Of a stretch of 64,000 nucleotides of DNA, positions 1-11,200 are shown one piece after another (position 1 is the stretch's first letter; the number at the start of each line of letters is the position of its first letter). Where the stretch lies: contig NZ_CP098604.1 in the NCBI RefSeq assembly GCF_024499015.1, positions 992,001-1,056,000 of the forward strand. Reading direction: 5' to 3'. This DNA is from Xanthomonas hortorum pv. pelargonii. GTDB taxonomy: Bacteria > Pseudomonadota > Gammaproteobacteria > Xanthomonadales > Xanthomonadaceae. The notes under the pieces were generated by a model. It worked only from the letters and a program-made list of their open reading frames with translations. It had not been told where the DNA came from and made no database searches. The position numbers were made by a program, and so were the translations under genes.

Positions 1-1101
1 CTGGCGCTACGCCTGAAGAATTACGCCGAGGTCAATCCGGCCGACGACAAGCCTTTTTCCAGCAAGGCGCTGCGCGCCTGCTACCAGCAAGGTGCCGAGC
101 GCTTCGGTTGGGCGCAGCGCCCGTTGCAGCCGCGCGCGCGCAAGGAAGGCAACGAATGGGTCGGCTGGGGCATGGCCACCGGCCAATGGGATGCGATGCA
201 GATGTTTGCGCGCGCGCACGCCGTGTTGCATGCCGATGGGCGGCTGGTGGTGAGCAGTGCGGCCAGCGATATCGGCACCGGCACCTACACGGTGATGGCG
301 ATGATCGCCGCCGAAGCGCTGGGCTTGCCGCTGGAACAGGTCACCTTCCAGCTCGGCGATTCCACACTGCCGGTCGCACCGATCGAAGGCGGCTCGTCGC
401 ATGTGACCACGGTGGGTTCGGCGGTGGATGGTGCATGCGGAAAACTACGCGCGCGGCTGCTGCGGCTCGCTCAGGCATTGCCCAATTCGCGCTTTACCAA
501 GGCCAAACTGGACGAGGTGGTCTTCGCCGATGGCATGCTGGCATTGCGCGCCGATGCCGGCACCACCGTCGCCTTGACCGAGCTGTTGCGTGCCGCTCAG
601 CTGGACCAGATCGAAGACAAGTTCCTGCTGCTGCCCAACGTGTTCAAGCAACGCAAATACACCCGTGCCACCCATGGCGCGGTGTTCGTGGAAGTGCGCG
701 TGGACGAAGAGCTGGGCACGGTGCGGGTGACCCGCGTGGTCAGCGCGATCGCAGCCGGGCGCATCCTCAACCCGATCACCGCGCGCAGCCAGATTGTGGG
801 TGGTGTGGTGTGGGGCATCGGCCAGGCGTTGCACGAGCACACCCAGTCCGATCACCGTTTCGGCCGCTTCATGAATCACGATTTTGCGATGTATCACGTC
901 TCGGCCAACGCCGACATTCACGACATCGATGTGATCTTCGCCGACGAGGACGACCGCATCGTCAGCAGCCTGGGCGCGAAGGGCGTGGGCGAAATCGGCC
1001 TGGTCGGTGTTTCGGCGGCGATCTGCAATGCGATCTTCCATGCCACCGGCAAGCGCATCCGCAGCACACCGATGACGCCGGACAAGGTGATGGCGGACTG
1101 A
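1..1101 (+). CDS. Xanthine dehydrogenase-family molybdenum-binding subunit (PaoC-like), 3' part
   Basis: The reading frame is open from the first base of the window, so the gene begins upstream; 366 C-terminal residues are present. The sequence matches the molybdopterin-binding large subunit of periplasmic aldehyde oxidoreductases (PaoC/YagR type), which oxidise aldehydes to acids at a Mo-cofactor together with FeS (PaoA) and FAD (PaoB) subunits. Visible hallmarks are GMATGQWDAMQMFARAHAV in the middle domain, a segment NPITARSQIVGGVVWGIGQ, and near the C-terminus GAKGVGEIGLVGV, whose Glu corresponds to the catalytic glutamate of the family. The other subunit genes are expected just upstream, outside the window. 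A strong hairpin follows the stop codon. Confidence 0.9.
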   Translation: MALRLKNYAEVNPADDKPFSSKALRACYQQGAERFGWAQRPLQPRARKEGNEWVGWGMATGQWDAMQMFARAHAVLHADGRLVVSSAASDIGTGTYTVMAMIAAEALGLPLEQVTFQLGDSTLPVAPIEGGSSHVTTVGSAVDGACGKLRARLLRLAQALPNSRFTKAKLDEVVFADGMLALRADAGTTVALTELLRAAQLDQIEDKFLLLPNVFKQRKYTRATHGAVFVEVRVDEELGTVRVTRVVSAIAAGRILNPITARSQIVGGVVWGIGQALHEHTQSDHRFGRFMNHDFAMYHVSANADIHDIDVIFADEDDRIVSSLGAKGVGEIGLVGVSAAICNAIFHATGKRIRSTPMTPDKVMAD

Positions 1102-1161
1102 GAAATGCGGGGCGATGTGCTTGCGATACACAACGCCACTGGATGTTGATGAGGTACTCAG

Positions 1162-1192
1162 CGGGCCCAATGCATCCATTGCACTGGGCCCG
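1162..1192. terminator. Hairpin between convergent genes
   Basis: Inverted repeat CGGGCCCAATGCA / TGCACTGGGCCCG (1162-1174 and 1180-1192, one mismatch pair), followed on the plus strand by TTTCAGTTTC. It lies between the convergent molybdenum-subunit gene and the tetR-type gene and probably ends transcription of one or both. Confidence 0.65.
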
Positions 1193-1200
1193 TTTCAGTT

Positions 1201-1926
1201 TCAGCGCTGGTGTAGGTCCACGCGTGGTGTGCTGCTGCTCATCCATGCAACGAGTATGGAGTCAACGCCAATCAGCCAATCAACGGCGCGCGGTTTTTTC
1301 TTGCCTTGCGCATCGGCACCACCGGCCTGCACCGTTGCCAAGGCCATGGTGATCAACCCGGCGATCAACCGCCGCAGCACTGCCTCATTGTCGGCCGAGG
1401 CCTTCAAACTGGTGGTGGCAAGCCGCAGGATATACGCCAGATCGGCCGCCGACATGGCGCTATCGGCACGCACATGCGGGCTCAGCAGCTGCACCAGCGT
1501 GGTTTCCATCTGCTGGTACAGAGCGCCCAGCGCATCGGGCGCATACACCCCGCAGTTGGCCACCAGATCCATGCCGTTGTCCGAACCGATCACTGCCGCC
1601 ACCGGCTCCAGCACCCAGATATCGAACAAGTGCCGCAACTGGGTCTGCAAATCTTGTGAGCCACGCACGCGCTGGGCGGTTTCGACCATGCAGAATGCGC
1701 GCTGGCGCGCCACTTGCGCGGCGAAGATCGCCTCCTTGTTGGCGAAGGCGGCATACAGCGAGGGCCGCGACATCTGCGTGGCCTGCGCAATATCGCTCAT
1801 GCTCACCTTGCGGTAGCCATGACGCAGAAACAGCTGCAGCGCCACCTCCATGACGCGCGCCTCCTTGCTTACAGCCTGGGGCGCGGCAGGCGCAGGCACT
1901 GCCTTCGATGACTTTACACTTGACAT
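1201..1926 (-). CDS. TetR/AcrR-family transcriptional regulator
   Basis: The protein has 241 residues with the classical N-terminal TetR helix-turn-helix at about residues 25-70 (VMEVALQLFLRHGYRKVSMSDIAQATQMS, then RPSLYAAFANKEAIF) and a helical ligand-binding C-terminal domain. It is divergent from the zinc alcohol dehydrogenase starting at 1984; the intergenic gap of about 57 bp holds TGTAA/TTACA-type inverted repeats. By context it probably represses the dehydrogenase and itself, released by an aldehyde, alcohol or similar ligand. The target and ligand are inference; the family call is firm. Confidence 0.9.
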   Translation of the reverse strand: MSSVKSSKAVPAPAAPQAVSKEARVMEVALQLFLRHGYRKVSMSDIAQATQMSRPSLYAAFANKEAIFAAQVARQRAFCMVETAQRVRGSQDLQTQLRHLFDIWVLEPVAAVIGSDNGMDLVANCGVYAPDALGALYQQMETTLVQLLSPHVRADSAMSAADLAYILRLATTSLKASADNEAVLRRLIAGLITMALATVQAGGADAQGKKKPRAVDWLIGVDSILVAWMSSSTPRVDLHQR

Positions 1927-1970
1927 TATTTGTAAATAGGTAAACCTTACACGTTCCGCAGAGTGTAAAG
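1912..1970. promoter_or_regulatory. Candidate TetR operator region in the divergent promoter
   Basis: Two nested inverted repeats lie between the divergent tetR and alcohol dehydrogenase genes. The inner one is TGTAA-N11-TTACA (1931-1951). The outer one is CTTTACAC (1912-1919) against GTGTAAAG (1963-1970). The same TTACAC core recurs at 1947-1952. This is the geometry expected for an autoregulatory TetR site covering both promoters. Confidence 0.55.
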
Positions 1971-1983
1971 CACAGTGACCGCC

Positions 1984-3057
1984 ATGACCTCAACCGACAC
2001 CCATCCCGCCGGCCAGGGCCGCACCACCCGCGCCTATGCCGCACTTGAAAAAGAAGGCGCCATGGTGCCGTGGCAATTCGAACGCCGCGCGGTACGTGCC
2101 AACGATGTGGCGATCAAGGTGTTGTTCTGCGGCGTCTGCCACTCGGATCTGCATTCGGTAAACCACTGGGCCAGCGAGTACCCGCTGGTGCCCGGCCATG
2201 AAATCGTGGGCGAGGTCATCGAGCTGGGCGCGGATGTCGAAGGCTTTACGCTGGGGCAGCGGGTAATGATCGGCACCATCGTCGATTCCTGCCGGCAATG
2301 CCCGCCCTGCCAAGCGCACGATGAAGTGTATTGCCGCGAGTTCCCCACGCTCACCTTCGACGGGCTGGATCGCGTGGACGGCAGCCGCACCCGCGGCGGC
2401 TATTCGGAGTTCTACGTGTCCGATGCGCGCTTCGTGTACGCGCTGCCCGACGGCCTGGACCCGGCCGCTGCCGCGCCGCTGTTGTGCGCCGGCATCACCT
2501 GCTTTGCGCCACTGCATCGGTATGGCATCGGCCCCGGCCACACCGTGGGCGTGGTCGGTATCGGCGGGCTTGGCCACCTGGGCATTAAGTTCGCACGCGC
2601 GATGGGCGCGCATGTGGTGGCGTTCACCACCTCGCCGAAGAAAGCTGCCGAAGCCCAGCGCCTGGGCGCGCACGAAGTAGTGCTGTCCACCGACGCTGCA
2701 CAGATGCAGGCGCAGGCCTACCGCTTCGATTTCATCCTGGACACCGTCTCACGCAGCTATCCGATGAACGACATGCTCAAGGCACTCAACCTGGACGGCA
2801 CCTTGTGCACGCTGGGCCTGCCGGACCAGCTGGATTTCCGCCCGGTCATGCTCGCCATGGGCCGCCGCAAGATCACCAGCTCCGGCACCGGCGGCACCGC
2901 CGACACCCAGGCGATGCTCGCGTTCTGCCAACAGCACAACATCGTGGCCGACATCGAGTTGATCCGCATGCAGGACATCAACGACGCCTTCGCCCGCGTG
3001 CACGACAACGACGTGCATTACCGCTTTGTGATCGATCTGCAGGCCTCTGCGTTGTAA
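1984..3057 (+). CDS. Zinc-dependent alcohol/aldehyde dehydrogenase (YahK/cinnamyl-alcohol type)
   Basis: This is a medium-chain dehydrogenase/reductase of about 357 residues. The catalytic zinc site is seen in GVCHSDLHSV and PLVPGHEIVGEV near the N-terminus. The structural zinc site is the four-Cys cluster DSCRQCPPCQAHDEVYC. The nucleotide-binding Rossmann motif is GVVGIGGLGHLGIKFARAMGA. These features fit NADP-dependent broad-range alcohol dehydrogenases reducing aldehydes (YahK/CAD group). I use ATG 1984; an in-frame GTG at 1975 adds three residues and neither has a strong ribosome site. It is divergent from the tetR-type gene, which probably controls it. Confidence 0.88.
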   Translation: MTSTDTHPAGQGRTTRAYAALEKEGAMVPWQFERRAVRANDVAIKVLFCGVCHSDLHSVNHWASEYPLVPGHEIVGEVIELGADVEGFTLGQRVMIGTIVDSCRQCPPCQAHDEVYCREFPTLTFDGLDRVDGSRTRGGYSEFYVSDARFVYALPDGLDPAAAAPLLCAGITCFAPLHRYGIGPGHTVGVVGIGGLGHLGIKFARAMGAHVVAFTTSPKKAAEAQRLGAHEVVLSTDAAQMQAQAYRFDFILDTVSRSYPMNDMLKALNLDGTLCTLGLPDQLDFRPVMLAMGRRKITSSGTGGTADTQAMLAFCQQHNIVADIELIRMQDINDAFARVHDNDVHYRFVIDLQASAL

Positions 3058-3139
3058 CCGCGCGGAAAGCGAAAGCAGTCTGGTTACCTGCGTCGCCCAT
3101 CCTGTAGCGTGCACACCCACTCCACCCAAGAATCCTCAC

Positions 3140-5425
3140 ATGTCTCCACGCACGACGCGGCGCCAGCTGCTGGGTGGCGCAGCCGCGCTAGGCCTGCTCG
3201 CGCGCATTCCCACCGGCTGGGCGCTGCCGTCAGGGGCGGTGCGCACGCCTGCTTTCATCGACGCACTGATCGCGCGCATGAGCGTTGAAGAAAAAGCCGG
3301 GCAGCTCAGCCTGTTCAGCTCGGCGCAGCAGGATGGCAAGGCGATCGTCGCCAACCCGCTTGCACGCTCTGCCGATGGGGACGATCAGCTGGCTGCGGCC
3401 CGGGCCGGGCGGCTGACCGGGGTCTTCAATGGCTCCAACGTCCGCTGGCACCAGCAACTGCAGAAGGCAGCGCTGCAAAGCCGGCTGCGCATTCCGTTGC
3501 TGTTCGCCGCCGATGTGATCCATGGCTACACCACCGTCTTCCCTGTGCCGTTGGCCGAAGCGGCCAGCTTCGAGCCAGACCTGGCACGGCGCACGGCGCG
3601 CGCAGCGGCCATGGAGGCCAGTGCGGTGGGTCTGGACTGGACCTTCGCGCCGATGGTGGACATCGCCCGCGATGCACGCTGGGGCCGCGGTGTCGAGGGC
3701 GCTGGCGAAGACGTGCTGCTGGCGCGGCTGTTCGCACAGGCGCGGGTGCGCGGCTTCCAGGGCGATGCAGGATTGGCGAATCCCGATGCGATGGCAGCCT
3801 GCCCCAAGCATTTCGCCGCCTACGGCGCGGCCGAAGGAGGGCTGGATTACAACCGTGTGGATGTCTCCGAGCGGACGCTGCGCGAGGTCTATTTCCCGCC
3901 GTTTCAGTCCGCCTTCGCTGCCGGTGCGGTCACGACCATGGCGGCATTCAACGAACTGTCGGGCATTCCGGCAACGGCCAACGCGTGGTTGCTGGATGGC
4001 GTGCTGCGGCAGCAGTGGGACTATCCGGGCTTGGTCGTGTCCGACTTCAGCGCCGACCAGGAACTGGTCGCGCACGGCGTTGCAGCCGACGACCGCGAGG
4101 CGGCCAGGCTGGCCTTCATGGCCGGGGTGGACATCAGCATGGAAAGCGGCCTGTATCTGCGCTATCTGCCTGCCCTGGTTGCCGCAGGCGAGGTGCCGAT
4201 GGCACGTCTGGATGCCTCGGTGCGCCGCGTGCTGACGTTCAAGGCGGCGTTGGGGCTGTTCGACGATCCGTTCCGGCGTATCCGGCCCAGGCTCGCGCAG
4301 TCGCGTCAGCGCCGCGCCGAAACCCTGGCCTTGGCGCGCGAAGCCGCATGCAAATCGGTGGTGTTGCTGAAGAACGAGGGCGAGCTGTTGCCATTGCGAC
4401 GCAGCGGCCAGCGCATTGCGTTGATCGGGCCAATGGCGCGCGACTGGCTCAATCACGCCGGGCCGTGGAGCCTGTTCGATGAAGAGGACAACCGCAACAC
4501 GCTGGCCGCTGCGCTGTCGGGCGCGCTGGACGACCCCACTGCACTGCGCGTGGAGGACGGTTGCGGCTTCGATCAAGCGCTGCCGGGCGGCGTGCAGGCG
4601 GCAGTGGCAGCCGCTGGCAATGCCGATGTGGCGCTGCTGGCAATCGGTGAACCCTTGAGCTATTCGGGCGAGGCGCAGTCGCGCACCGAGATCAGCATTC
4701 CCGAGGTACAGCAGCAATTGCTGGCGGCAGTGATCGCCACCGGCACGCCGGTCGTGGTGCTGCTGAGCACCGGCCGTGCACTCGCGCTGGAGGGGCCGGT
4801 GCACGCATGCGCGTCAATCCTGGTCAGCTGGTTCCTGGGTTCGGAGGCGAGCGCTGCAGTGGCCGACATCCTGTTTGGCACGCGTGCGCCATCGGGCCGC
4901 TTGCCGGTGAGTTTTCCGCACGCGGCAGGCCAGGTGCCCTACTTCTACGCACACACCTCCAGCGGCCGCCCCAATCCGCAGCCGGATGTGCTGGAGCCGT
5001 ATAAAACGCACTACCGAACGGTGCCCAACACCGCACTGTTCCCCTTCGGGCACGGCTTGACCTATGGCCGCATCGAATACGGCGAGCTGCGCTTGAGCGA
5101 TACGCGGATGACGGCGACCGGCAGCCTGCGCATCAGCGCGCGCATCCACAACCGCGGCACGCGCGATGCCGAAGAAGTGGCGCAGCTCTACATCCGCGAC
5201 CGCAGTGCCAGCGTCACCCGCCCGGTGCGCGAGCTGAAGGATTTTCGCAAGGTTGCGGTACCGGCAGGCGGCAGCGTGGCGGTGGAATTCGTGCTGCGCC
5301 GTGAGGATCTGTTGTTTATCGGCCAGGCCTTGAAACCAACCGTGGAGCCCGGCGTGTTCGATGTGTGGGTGGCGCCATCGGCCGAAGCTGCAGGCGTTTC
5401 TGCGAGATTTGAACTGCTAGGGTGA
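3140..5425 (+). CDS. Exported glycoside hydrolase family 3 beta-glucosidase (BglX-like)
   Basis: The 761-residue protein starts with a twin-arginine signal (TTRRQLLGGAAALGLL), suggesting folded export through Tat. The GH3 N-terminal barrel shows RIPLLFAADVIHGY, CPKHFAAYG with the substrate-contacting Lys-His, and VVSDFSADQEL carrying the nucleophile Asp. The second alpha/beta domain begins around residue 400 (SVVLLKNEGELLPL). The last 90 residues form a fibronectin-III-like domain (EEVAQLYIRD). GH3 enzymes of this type release glucose from cello-oligosaccharides or related plant glucans in the periplasm. It stands alone, with no operon partner in view. Confidence 0.92.
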   Translation: MSPRTTRRQLLGGAAALGLLARIPTGWALPSGAVRTPAFIDALIARMSVEEKAGQLSLFSSAQQDGKAIVANPLARSADGDDQLAAARAGRLTGVFNGSNVRWHQQLQKAALQSRLRIPLLFAADVIHGYTTVFPVPLAEAASFEPDLARRTARAAAMEASAVGLDWTFAPMVDIARDARWGRGVEGAGEDVLLARLFAQARVRGFQGDAGLANPDAMAACPKHFAAYGAAEGGLDYNRVDVSERTLREVYFPPFQSAFAAGAVTTMAAFNELSGIPATANAWLLDGVLRQQWDYPGLVVSDFSADQELVAHGVAADDREAARLAFMAGVDISMESGLYLRYLPALVAAGEVPMARLDASVRRVLTFKAALGLFDDPFRRIRPRLAQSRQRRAETLALAREAACKSVVLLKNEGELLPLRRSGQRIALIGPMARDWLNHAGPWSLFDEEDNRNTLAAALSGALDDPTALRVEDGCGFDQALPGGVQAAVAAAGNADVALLAIGEPLSYSGEAQSRTEISIPEVQQQLLAAVIATGTPVVVLLSTGRALALEGPVHACASILVSWFLGSEASAAVADILFGTRAPSGRLPVSFPHAAGQVPYFYAHTSSGRPNPQPDVLEPYKTHYRTVPNTALFPFGHGLTYGRIEYGELRLSDTRMTATGSLRISARIHNRGTRDAEEVAQLYIRDRSASVTRPVRELKDFRKVAVPAGGSVAVEFVLRREDLLFIGQALKPTVEPGVFDVWVAPSAEAAGVSARFELLG

Positions 5426-5810
5426 GTGTTCTGCGTCGCTCAGTTTGGCGGCCTGGATCTCTCTCCCTCACGACACCACGTTTCTCGACTTCCAGCGTTT
5501 GCCTGACACCGGGCAAACTGCCGCGTAGATGCGGGAGACATTCAACGCGCACCTGGCGCGCACGGAACATAGACTGCGCACCGTGACACGTATCGATGCG
5601 ACGATCAACTTCGTATCGGCTCGACGAAGCGCACCGCTCGCGCGATCCCAGATGTATCGGATAATGAGGCTCGGACAATTGGCGTCGGCCAAGGCATGCT
5701 CCCCCGGCGTAGGACAAGCGGCCTGAAGTCCCATGCCTGATGATGCGAAAGCAACATTGCGCTGCGGAGCGACACAGCTGATTGAAACTGCACGATGCCT
5801 GGGTGGTCGG
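5426..5810. other. Intergenic region without a supported gene
   Basis: 385 bp between the convergent GH3 gene and the xopAM 3' end. Reading frames here are short and have no recognisable similarity. I see no clear terminator or repeat. Confidence 0.6.
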
Positions 5811-8285
5811 TTACCCCTGGCCAGAGGTGATCTGCCTGCCGGCGACGTCCTGGCCCGGGGCATCGTCATCCGACAATTCCTTCAGCATGGCCACCATTGC
5901 GGCATGCGCACCGGCGCCCAGATCACGCGCCTGCGTCACGACTGATCGCGCGGCAAGTGTCTGCTCGTCGATGTCGCGCAACGCCCCGACATCGTCTGCC
6001 AGCCGGGCGCAAAGACTATCTTTCAACGACACGAGCTCTGCGATGCGATCACGGGTCGCAGCCATCTGCTGCAAGGCGTTCTTCATCGCATCTTCAAGTG
6101 TCTTGATGGCCTCTGCCTTGCCCTCCGCATCAATCGCTTTTGCAGCGTCCGTCCCCCCAGCGTGCCTGTCCAATACCTGCAGCGCTTCGCCTCGGACCTC
6201 TACAAGGCGTTGTTCGGCATCTTCAAAAGCCCTGCGCTCCAGATCAGAGGCCTGACCCAGGCCATCGAGACGCGGCAGCAAGTCGTCCAGCCTGTCGTCC
6301 ATATCCCGGAGCTCTCGGTCCTGCACCTCATATATTTCTGCGGTCCGACGCAAGAGATCGTCGACTGCAGACACCAGCGTGTGATCGCACTCAGCAGCGC
6401 GCTGTAGAAATTCGAACGCATGTTGAACCGCCGTAATGTCCCTGTTCTCGGCGCGACTGGCGTCCATGTGGGTGCGGAAGTCGTCGTAGGCCTTGTTCAG
6501 CGCATCGGTTGCCTGATGCACAGCATCGCGACAGGCCTGCAGCGAAGCGAGCCTACGACGCAGGCCTGATCCGGTAATAGCCGCCTCGGTCACGCCGTCG
6601 TCTGCCGGTGCAAGCCTGGCCAGCAATTGATTGATGCGTTCGCCTACATTGGCCTGTGCGCCACTCACTGCATCTGCTAAAGCGTCGTGTGCCAGATACT
6701 GTGCCACGGTGCGCTGGGTCTGCTCCTCGAACCGTGTCAGGTCGCGCGTCAAGGAGCGCAGGTGTGGGCCGACCGGCACGACGCCCATCTGGAGATGGCG
6801 TTCGAATTCTAGGTCGCGCGCTTCCTTCAGCCTGGGCCGTTCGCCGCGCGGCGAGGCCGGAACGGATGACGGAATGTTCGCCCCCTGACGTTGCCCGAGC
6901 GCCTGAACACCCACCACCTGCAAGGGGTCCAGTGACTGTCGCAGTGCACGTACTCCTGCCTCGAGCACTTCGGCGCCCTCGATACGATCGTACAGCCCAT
7001 AACGGAACTGGATCTCTGCCTCGAACAGCTGGTGCGACGCCACTGCCGTAGCTGCCACATTCAGCAGCGGCAGGCCGACGCGACTGGTCACCGGGTTTTC
7101 GTCGGTATTGTGCACAGCGATAGCCGCCAGACGGTAGAGATCCGGCGACCGCTGCGCGGCAACGAGCGCATCACGCCAGGCCATTGCACCTGCGGGCTCC
7201 TGCAATCCCAGTGCGGTTGCAGCCTGCGCGTGCTGCTTGACCTCCAGCGCGTCGTTGATCGCGACAATCGCCTGGGGCCGCATTTCGAACACGAAGCGAA
7301 CCTGATTCACGTTGGGAATATCCTTGAACCTCTGCAATACCTCGCCCAGCCCGGGAATCTTGAGACGCATCTCCGCAACGTCGCGCATCTTCTCGCCCAA
7401 CGCGTAATGACCAATGGCATGGCTGACCACCGCGTCGAGCGATTCGCGCCCGAACATGTTGATCTCCACACGTGCGCCAGGAATGATGCGCGCACGTTGC
7501 TGGATGGCGGCAGCGTCCTCTTGCCGCAACTGGTGCAGCAGGTAGACCATGGCCGCGCGCTCGGAGGGCGAGCCGCCCTTCCATAGCGAGGACGCCTCGG
7601 CAAGGGTGGCTTGTTCGGCACGCGCACGTTGTTGCACCAGCGCCGGACCCTCCAGCAAGGCGCCAGCTTCGATCGCGCGCGCCTGCGCCCCCTGAATACG
7701 TTCGATTGCTGTCAGCAATACCTCCCGTCGCTCGCCTGGTGTCGCCGGATATCGCATTCCATCAAGTTCGGCCATGCTCTCCGGGATGATCTCTTCGAGC
7801 TGTTTGCGCATCGCGTTCCATGCCTGCGGGCCAATCGGCTGGGCGGCTTGCGTGTCAAGCGTGCGCTTGTAGCTGGCGGTCCCCAGCAAAGGCCCGGTGC
7901 GCGTATCGTCCAATGCCGCATCGGTCGGCAGTTGCACGTCGCTGGAGGCCACTCGAACACCGGCCAACTGCAGATTGCCGGCACCGGTAACCGCATTGAC
8001 CAGCCGTGCGAAATTTCGGCCAAGCACCGACGTCAATGCGCCCGAGAGATTGATGCCGCTGCTGACCTCGGCAGTGAGGCCGACGCGGCCCTGGAACTCG
8101 AGTCCGATGATCTCTTGCCACGCATGGTCCAGATGCAGCTCCATCTGGCTCCATTGCACACCGGCCTGCGCCGTCATGCTGAACGGCAAGGAGGCCGAGA
8201 CCGCGCTACGCGGGTTGTCGGTGCCGGCTGCGTCTGGCGCGGCGTTGGGTGCGACGGGCTGTCTTGGACCGTAAGGATGCCGCAC
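5811..8285 (-). pseudogene. xopAM: C-terminal part of AvrE-family effector XopAM, downstream of an in-frame stop
   Basis: This 824-codon stretch is in the same reading frame as the preceding 1220-codon part; only one TGA (8298-8300) and four sense codons separate them. The nominal start at 8285 is a GTG without a ribosome site, so it is not a natural gene start. It supplies the C-terminal region of an AvrE/DspE-type effector: a beta-strand-rich beginning (MTAQAGVQWSQMELHLDHAW), then long helical and coiled segments ending in GQDVAGRQITSGQG. Unless the stop is read through, this part is not made as one protein with the N-terminal part. The family assignment is from overall resemblance and context with the upstream half. 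Confidence 0.75.
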
Positions 8286-8297
8286 CGCGAGCGGCTG

Positions 8298-11200
8298 TCA
8301 GGTCAGGTTGACGTTGAGCGATGCATTGGCATTGGTTTCGAACAGATCCAGCCCGATCGCCCCCTCGTTCACGCCTGCACGCAATAGCTTGGTGGTGTCG
8401 TCATCATGACGATCAAACAACAGCCTGGCGAACTCAGGAATCGTCGATGGCGAGAGGATGACGGCTGCGCCCACGCCATGTTGGTAGGTACCGCCTGCGC
8501 TGAGATTTGCCGCACCGCCCCACGTCGCCGACAAGGTCCGTGCAGGATCCGCATCGTAGACATGTGCGCCGGTTCCTGGGCCAGGCCGCAGATCGATGCG
8601 TATGCCTGCCGTCCCTGACGCGGTTGCTTTGGCATGCCGAACGAAGAAGGCAACCAGTCCCGCATCGCCGTCCTTCGAGTCGCCGATGCGTTCGACACCC
8701 AGCGCGTGGATGGCTTCGCCGCCCATGCCGACGCTGACCGGATTGATATCCATCCATTGCGTAGAACCGAGAGAGCCGCGCAGCTCGGCAGAGCGCGCTC
8801 TGCTTGTGAAGAACGTGCTGCGATTGAACAGGTCCTGCAACACATCGATCATGCGCGCAGCCATTTCGTCCGGGGCCGCGCCTGGCGACAGGCCGATGCT
8901 CTTGAGCAATTGCAGCTGACGCGCGCTCCCCGGGGTGGCGACTTCCTCGCGGAAAGTGGTCACCACATCGTCGAAGGCCTCCAGTTCCTGCCATGACGAC
9001 AGACCCAGCTTCGCCAGGGCTCGCAGCCCGGATTGCCGATGCCTTGCGTCGGCAGCCTCCAAGGCCGCCGCATCATCGACATCCAGCAACGCGTTGTACT
9101 CCATCAGACCTGCGAGCAGGCATGCACTGCGCAGGGCATGCGGATCACTCGACGCATCGGTGGCGCGACCATTTCGGATCGGCAATCTGACCCCGGCAGC
9201 CTTGAGCCGATGACTGACCTCGCGCAATTCGGCCAGTTGTGCATGCTCCATAGCGGTCAACGCCTGCGGATGCAGCGACGCACCGCCGGCCAGCGCAGCG
9301 ATGCAACGATCCAAGTGCGGCAACATGTCATCGCTGTTCTGTACCGTCGTGCGCATCACGGCCGAACGCGCCCGCCGCCAAAGCTCGGCGGCGCGATAAC
9401 TTGCGGTCGAACTCGCGCGCTGGGTGCACCCGCCATCCGCCATGGAGAAATCGGCAGCCAGAACGCCCTCACGGAACCCGATCTTGCGCAGATCGCGCAG
9501 CAAGCCAGCCAAGGTTGTTTTACGCAGCGTCGTCAGTCGTTCGTGCTGGCTCTGCGACAGCGCGGTAGGCTGGTGCGGACCTGCGGCACCGGCAATACGC
9601 GCCTCTGCCAGTACCGGCAAGGTGTCGAACATCTCAAGCGCCGAGGACAGGACCCGCTCTGCCTCGGTACGGAAACGGGCGAGCCGCCGTTGCTGCGTGG
9701 TGGGCGCGTATCCAACGCCAGTCCACCCGGCCACGGCACGCGCAGTGCCGCCGGCAACGTCCGTGAGCACCTTTACGAGCGCAGCGGCCTGCGCGCGGCC
9801 GCCCTGTACGAGCACCCGTGCATTCGAGCGCAGGCTCAGTGGATCGGTGGAGGTGGTCCCCAGCAACGTGGTGCTGACCGCCGCATCGTGGTCCGGTGTC
9901 CTGAGACGGCTTGCCTGCTGCCGATTGACCCGTGCATTGGAGCCAGACTGGGTGCCGGAAACGGCCACGTCGTCAGGCGACGCATGCGCAGCCACGCGTG
10001 CAGGCAAGCGGGCCCCGTCGGGACCGGTCATCGCTGGCAGCACCGTGTGCCACTGCGCGCCGAGCCGTAACTGCAGCTGTCCGGTACGCGTGGTTCGCAG
10101 CGCACTCGGGAGTGGCGAGGTCTGCGGCAACGTAACCGGAAAAGCCTCCCACCGGTCATGGTCGTGCGAAAGACGGTGCACGTGTGCAGATCCATCGCCG
10201 GGTTGGCTCAAGGCGTACAAGGCATCATCCAATCCCACCGCGATCGCGACAACGCCTTCCAGCGCGGGCATGTCCCCGCTGCTTCGATCCGCATCGACCT
10301 TGATCAATCGCCCCGAGGCGGCCATCACCACAGCGCTGCGGTCTGCATGCACCGCCGCCTGCGCGATGTCTTCATCGAAGCGGGCGATCGGCAGGCAACG
10401 CACCTCCACCACGTCCGGCACCACGGCGAGCGGCCCACCCGAGGGTGTGCTGGGCGCCGCATGAGCAGCCAGCCAGGTGGTGCGCCCGGGAAGCTTGAGC
10501 TCGACCAATCGGAACGGTGCGGCCAGCAGTGCAAACACCGGACGACGATCGACAAAACCGCGCGGACCGCTATGCAGGGAGACAACGCCGGTCAACGGCG
10601 CGCCGCCGGGAAGCGTCAGCCGCTCCCATGGCTGGTTCGGAGCAGGCGAGTAATGCAGGACGCCGTCCAGATGTCCCAGTTGCGCGTGCCCATCGAGCAC
10701 CACCCGCGACTGCATCGCCTCATCCGCAGGCATCTGCAGCCCCTCGCTGCGCATGAGCAACAACGGACGATCCAGCATGAACGCCGGCTGGAACTGCGCT
10801 TGCCCTGCTGGCCGCTGCAGCGAGATGCGGCGGCCGTCGCTGTGTTCGAGCAGAAGATGCACGCTGTGATCGGTCGACAACCCCATGGAGGTCACCGCCC
10901 AGCCCTCCTCGCTGCCCATCGAGCGAGGCAACGTCAATCGTCGCGCGACAATTGGCCCGCTCCCGCGCATGTCGGCTTCATACACACGTCCCTTGTCATC
11001 AAGCACCAAGGCAGCAGCATGCGCCAGTGGCAACACATCCACAGGCATCGCAGGTGTCGACTCGAAGGCCGGGCCGCCAGCTACCGGACGCGTCAGCTCC
11101 ACGACCCGGCCGAGCTGATCGTCATCGCAGCGGCGCAGTACGCCAGCATGAAGCATGCATGGCCTGCCGTCCGCATCGAACCGCAGCACGGCGCCTTCGG

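Noticed and set aside
8283..8285. GTG at 8285 as a true start of a separate second gene.
   Set aside because: No ribosome site, the same frame as the upstream part, and combined length fits the AvrE family; it is the continuation after a stop.
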